Of a DNA stretch of 8,106 nucleotides, positions 6,943-8,106 are shown piece by piece (positions within the stretch are counted from its first letter, which is position 1; the number at the start of each line of letters is the position of its first letter). Source of the stretch: Flavobacteriales bacterium (GTDB taxonomy: Bacteria > Bacteroidota > Bacteroidia > Flavobacteriales > Flavobacteriaceae). The stretch is taken from the NCBI GenBank assembly GCA_027003085.1, contig JALWYR010000035.1:1-8106 (forward strand). The letters are read 5' to 3'. The notes under the pieces were generated by a model. That model did no database searches, was not told the DNA's origin, and was given only the letters and a program-made list of their open reading frames with translations. Position numbers and translations under genes: made by a program.

Positions 6943-6976
6943 CAAAGTTAGGCAATACCACCCGGATATGCCAAAA
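6943..6976 (-). promoter_or_regulatory. Bacteroidota-type promoter of the beta-helix gene
   Basis: On the - strand the -7 box reads TAACTTTG (6943-6950), an exact match to TAnnTTTG. An upstream TTTTG (6972-6976) lies 21 bases before it and fits the -33 TTTG element. Only four bases separate the -7 box from the ATG at 6938, so the expected transcription start falls at or next to the start codon. That would give a leaderless or nearly leaderless mRNA. Confidence 0.55.
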
Positions 6977-7026
6977 CGGTGGATTTGAGTTATAAAACCG
7001 GCGGGCACAACAAGCTTGGAAATAGT

Positions 7027-8106
7027 TTACCTGCCTTCCAATGCGTTTAGCCGATTAATAATCGATTGATTTTGTTTTTCCAGTTCTTCGATTTTTTGCT
7101 GCAAGCTTTCGATGGTTTGTTTTTGTTGTTCAATCATTTCCTGTTGTTCCTGTACGGCTTTGACCAAGGGCACAACAAATTGGGCGTAGGAAAGGGAATA
7201 GAGTCCGCTGTTACCGGAAGGTTTATCCACACCGCTAAACTCATATCCGGAATCCGTGGCCGCTTGCTCCACTTCTTGTGCCAGAAAACCGGAAAATTTT
7301 ATGCGTTCAATATCGTATTTTTCCGCATAGTCGGATGAATCCTTTACTCCGGCAAATGAATCTTGAACATCTTTATCGATGTAGTATGTAACGGGATGTA
7401 ATTTCATGATAAAATCCAAACCCTTGACATCGTCTTTGATGCCGGTTTTGATGCGCTCGTCCGAATAGGTGCTCCAAGTAACCTGACCCCCTATCCAAGT
7501 AACCGACGTATTTCCGATAGCCACCTTGTTTGGCCCGCTAGGTTGTGCACCATGCCCCAATGCTGTCGAATTATTGTAGTTTCCGGTTAAAAAAGCGCTG
7601 TTTCCAACAGCCGTATTGTATTCTCCATCATAATTATCCCTTAGCGTAACGGCTCCAATCGCCACATTGCTTCCCCCCGTAGTGTTGTAGGTCATGGCTG
7701 CATAACCGATGGCTATATTACTTCCGGCGGTGGTATTACGGCTAAGTGCTTCGGTTCCTATGGCCGTGTTATAACCGCCGGTTGTGTTTGCATACAAAGA
7801 TTTATATCCGATTGCCGTATTTTTATTGCCATACGTATTATTATATAAAGACAATGAACCATTGGCCGTATTGTAGTTGGCACTGGTATTTTCATATAAC
7901 GCCTCCCAACCGAGCGCCGTATTATCATGCCCCCTGACATTGGAATAAAGTGCCTTGGAACCCACGGCCGTATTTTTTACTGACATCGAACTCGAAGTTA
8001 TGTTTAATCCGTTGTTGTACAGTGCCGAATCGCCAATGGCTACCAAATTGCTGTGATTTGTATTACTGTACAATGCACCCGTTCCAAGGGCTACGTTTGA
8101 ATATCC
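7027..8106 (-). CDS. Repeat protein with S74 chaperone domain (partial)
   Basis: The gene is cut by the window edge, so its N terminus is missing and 359 residues are visible. The visible N-terminal half consists of 17-residue repeats of the form NTAxGxxALYxNTxGxx, predicted to build a trimeric beta-helical stalk. Next comes a peptidase S74 (intramolecular chaperone of endosialidase) domain, starting at the motif STYSDERIKTGI encoded near 7470-7440. In this family the Ser and Lys of SDERIK form the dyad that cuts just before the Ser after helping the trimer fold. Further S74 phrases are GLDFIMKLHPVTYY and SGFLAQEVEQ. A coiled coil (VKAVQEQQEMIEQQKQTIES onward) ends the protein. S74 domains occur in phage tail fibres and in bacterial surface or secreted proteins; no phage genes are visible here, so a surface protein is favoured. 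No in-window start codon is real, because the frame runs open to the edge. Confidence 0.85.
   Translation of the reverse strand, partial: GYSNVALGTGALYSNTNHSNLVAIGDSALYNNGLNITSSSMSVKNTAVGSKALYSNVRGHDNTALGWEALYENTSANYNTANGSLSLYNNTYGNKNTAIGYKSLYANTTGGYNTAIGTEALSRNTTAGSNIAIGYAAMTYNTTGGSNVAIGAVTLRDNYDGEYNTAVGNSAFLTGNYNNSTALGHGAQPSGPNKVAIGNTSVTWIGGQVTWSTYSDERIKTGIKDDVKGLDFIMKLHPVTYYIDKDVQDSFAGVKDSSDYAEKYDIERIKFSGFLAQEVEQAATDSGYEFSGVDKPSGNSGLYSLSYAQFVVPLVKAVQEQQEMIEQQKQTIESLQQKIEELEKQNQSIINRLNALEGR
7555..8106 (-). repeat. 51-base coding repeats (17-residue beta-helix units)
   Basis: The frame encodes a tandem repeat with a 17-residue period. The NxAxG motifs recur at this spacing in at least eight steps, with one 24-residue spacing near the left-most visible copies and one 15-residue step just before the S74 domain. 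The consensus is NTAxGxxALYxNTxGxx. Copies differ in DNA sequence and base composition is visibly more AT-rich than in neighbouring genes, so this is an old, diverged array rather than a recent expansion. Copies continue past the window edge. Confidence 0.8.

Noticed and set aside
8071..8073. TTG at 8071-8073 as the start codon of the S74 protein
   Set aside because: The frame continues upstream to the window edge with another in-phase 17-residue repeat, so the real start lies outside.

Overview
The window looks like chromosomal DNA of a Bacteroidota bacterium, probably free-living, at roughly 50-55% GC. The evidence is a BatD-BatE pair in its usual order, a secreted beta-helix protein with a type IX secretion (T9SS) type A sorting tail, a TAnnTTTG-type promoter box, and no convincing Shine-Dalgarno sequences before the genes. 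I cannot place it below phylum. There are no tRNA or rRNA genes, no transposase and no CRISPR array.

Layout. Positions 1-360 are non-coding: a run of nested inverted repeats (6-61), a GC-rich palindrome-dense island (about 90-250), then an AT-rich leader. Positions 361-2915 hold batD and batE on the + strand, translationally coupled through an ATGA overlap. Next come a 79-base gap with two overlapping dyads, a DUF1015 gene (2995-4197) and, one base later, a YggS/PROSC-type PLP-binding protein gene (4199-4855). Positions 4856-5261 are a second GC-rich hairpin island between convergent genes. On the - strand lie a 558-residue secreted parallel beta-helix protein (5262-6938) with its own promoter, and a gene cut by the right edge (7027-8106) that encodes 17-residue beta-helical repeats, a peptidase S74 autoprocessing chaperone domain and a coiled coil.

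How the genes may work together. BatD and BatE are envelope proteins normally partnered with BatA/BatB and a MoxR ATPase, which are not visible here. DUF1015 and YggS form a two-gene unit, and YggS maintains vitamin B6 homeostasis, so a link to PLP or amino-acid metabolism is reasonable but unproven. The two - strand genes are surface or secreted proteins with separate roles. No clearly new multi-gene system is visible. The best candidates for something undescribed are the two hairpin islands, which share a module in opposite orientation, and the overlapping dyads abutting the DUF1015 start codon.
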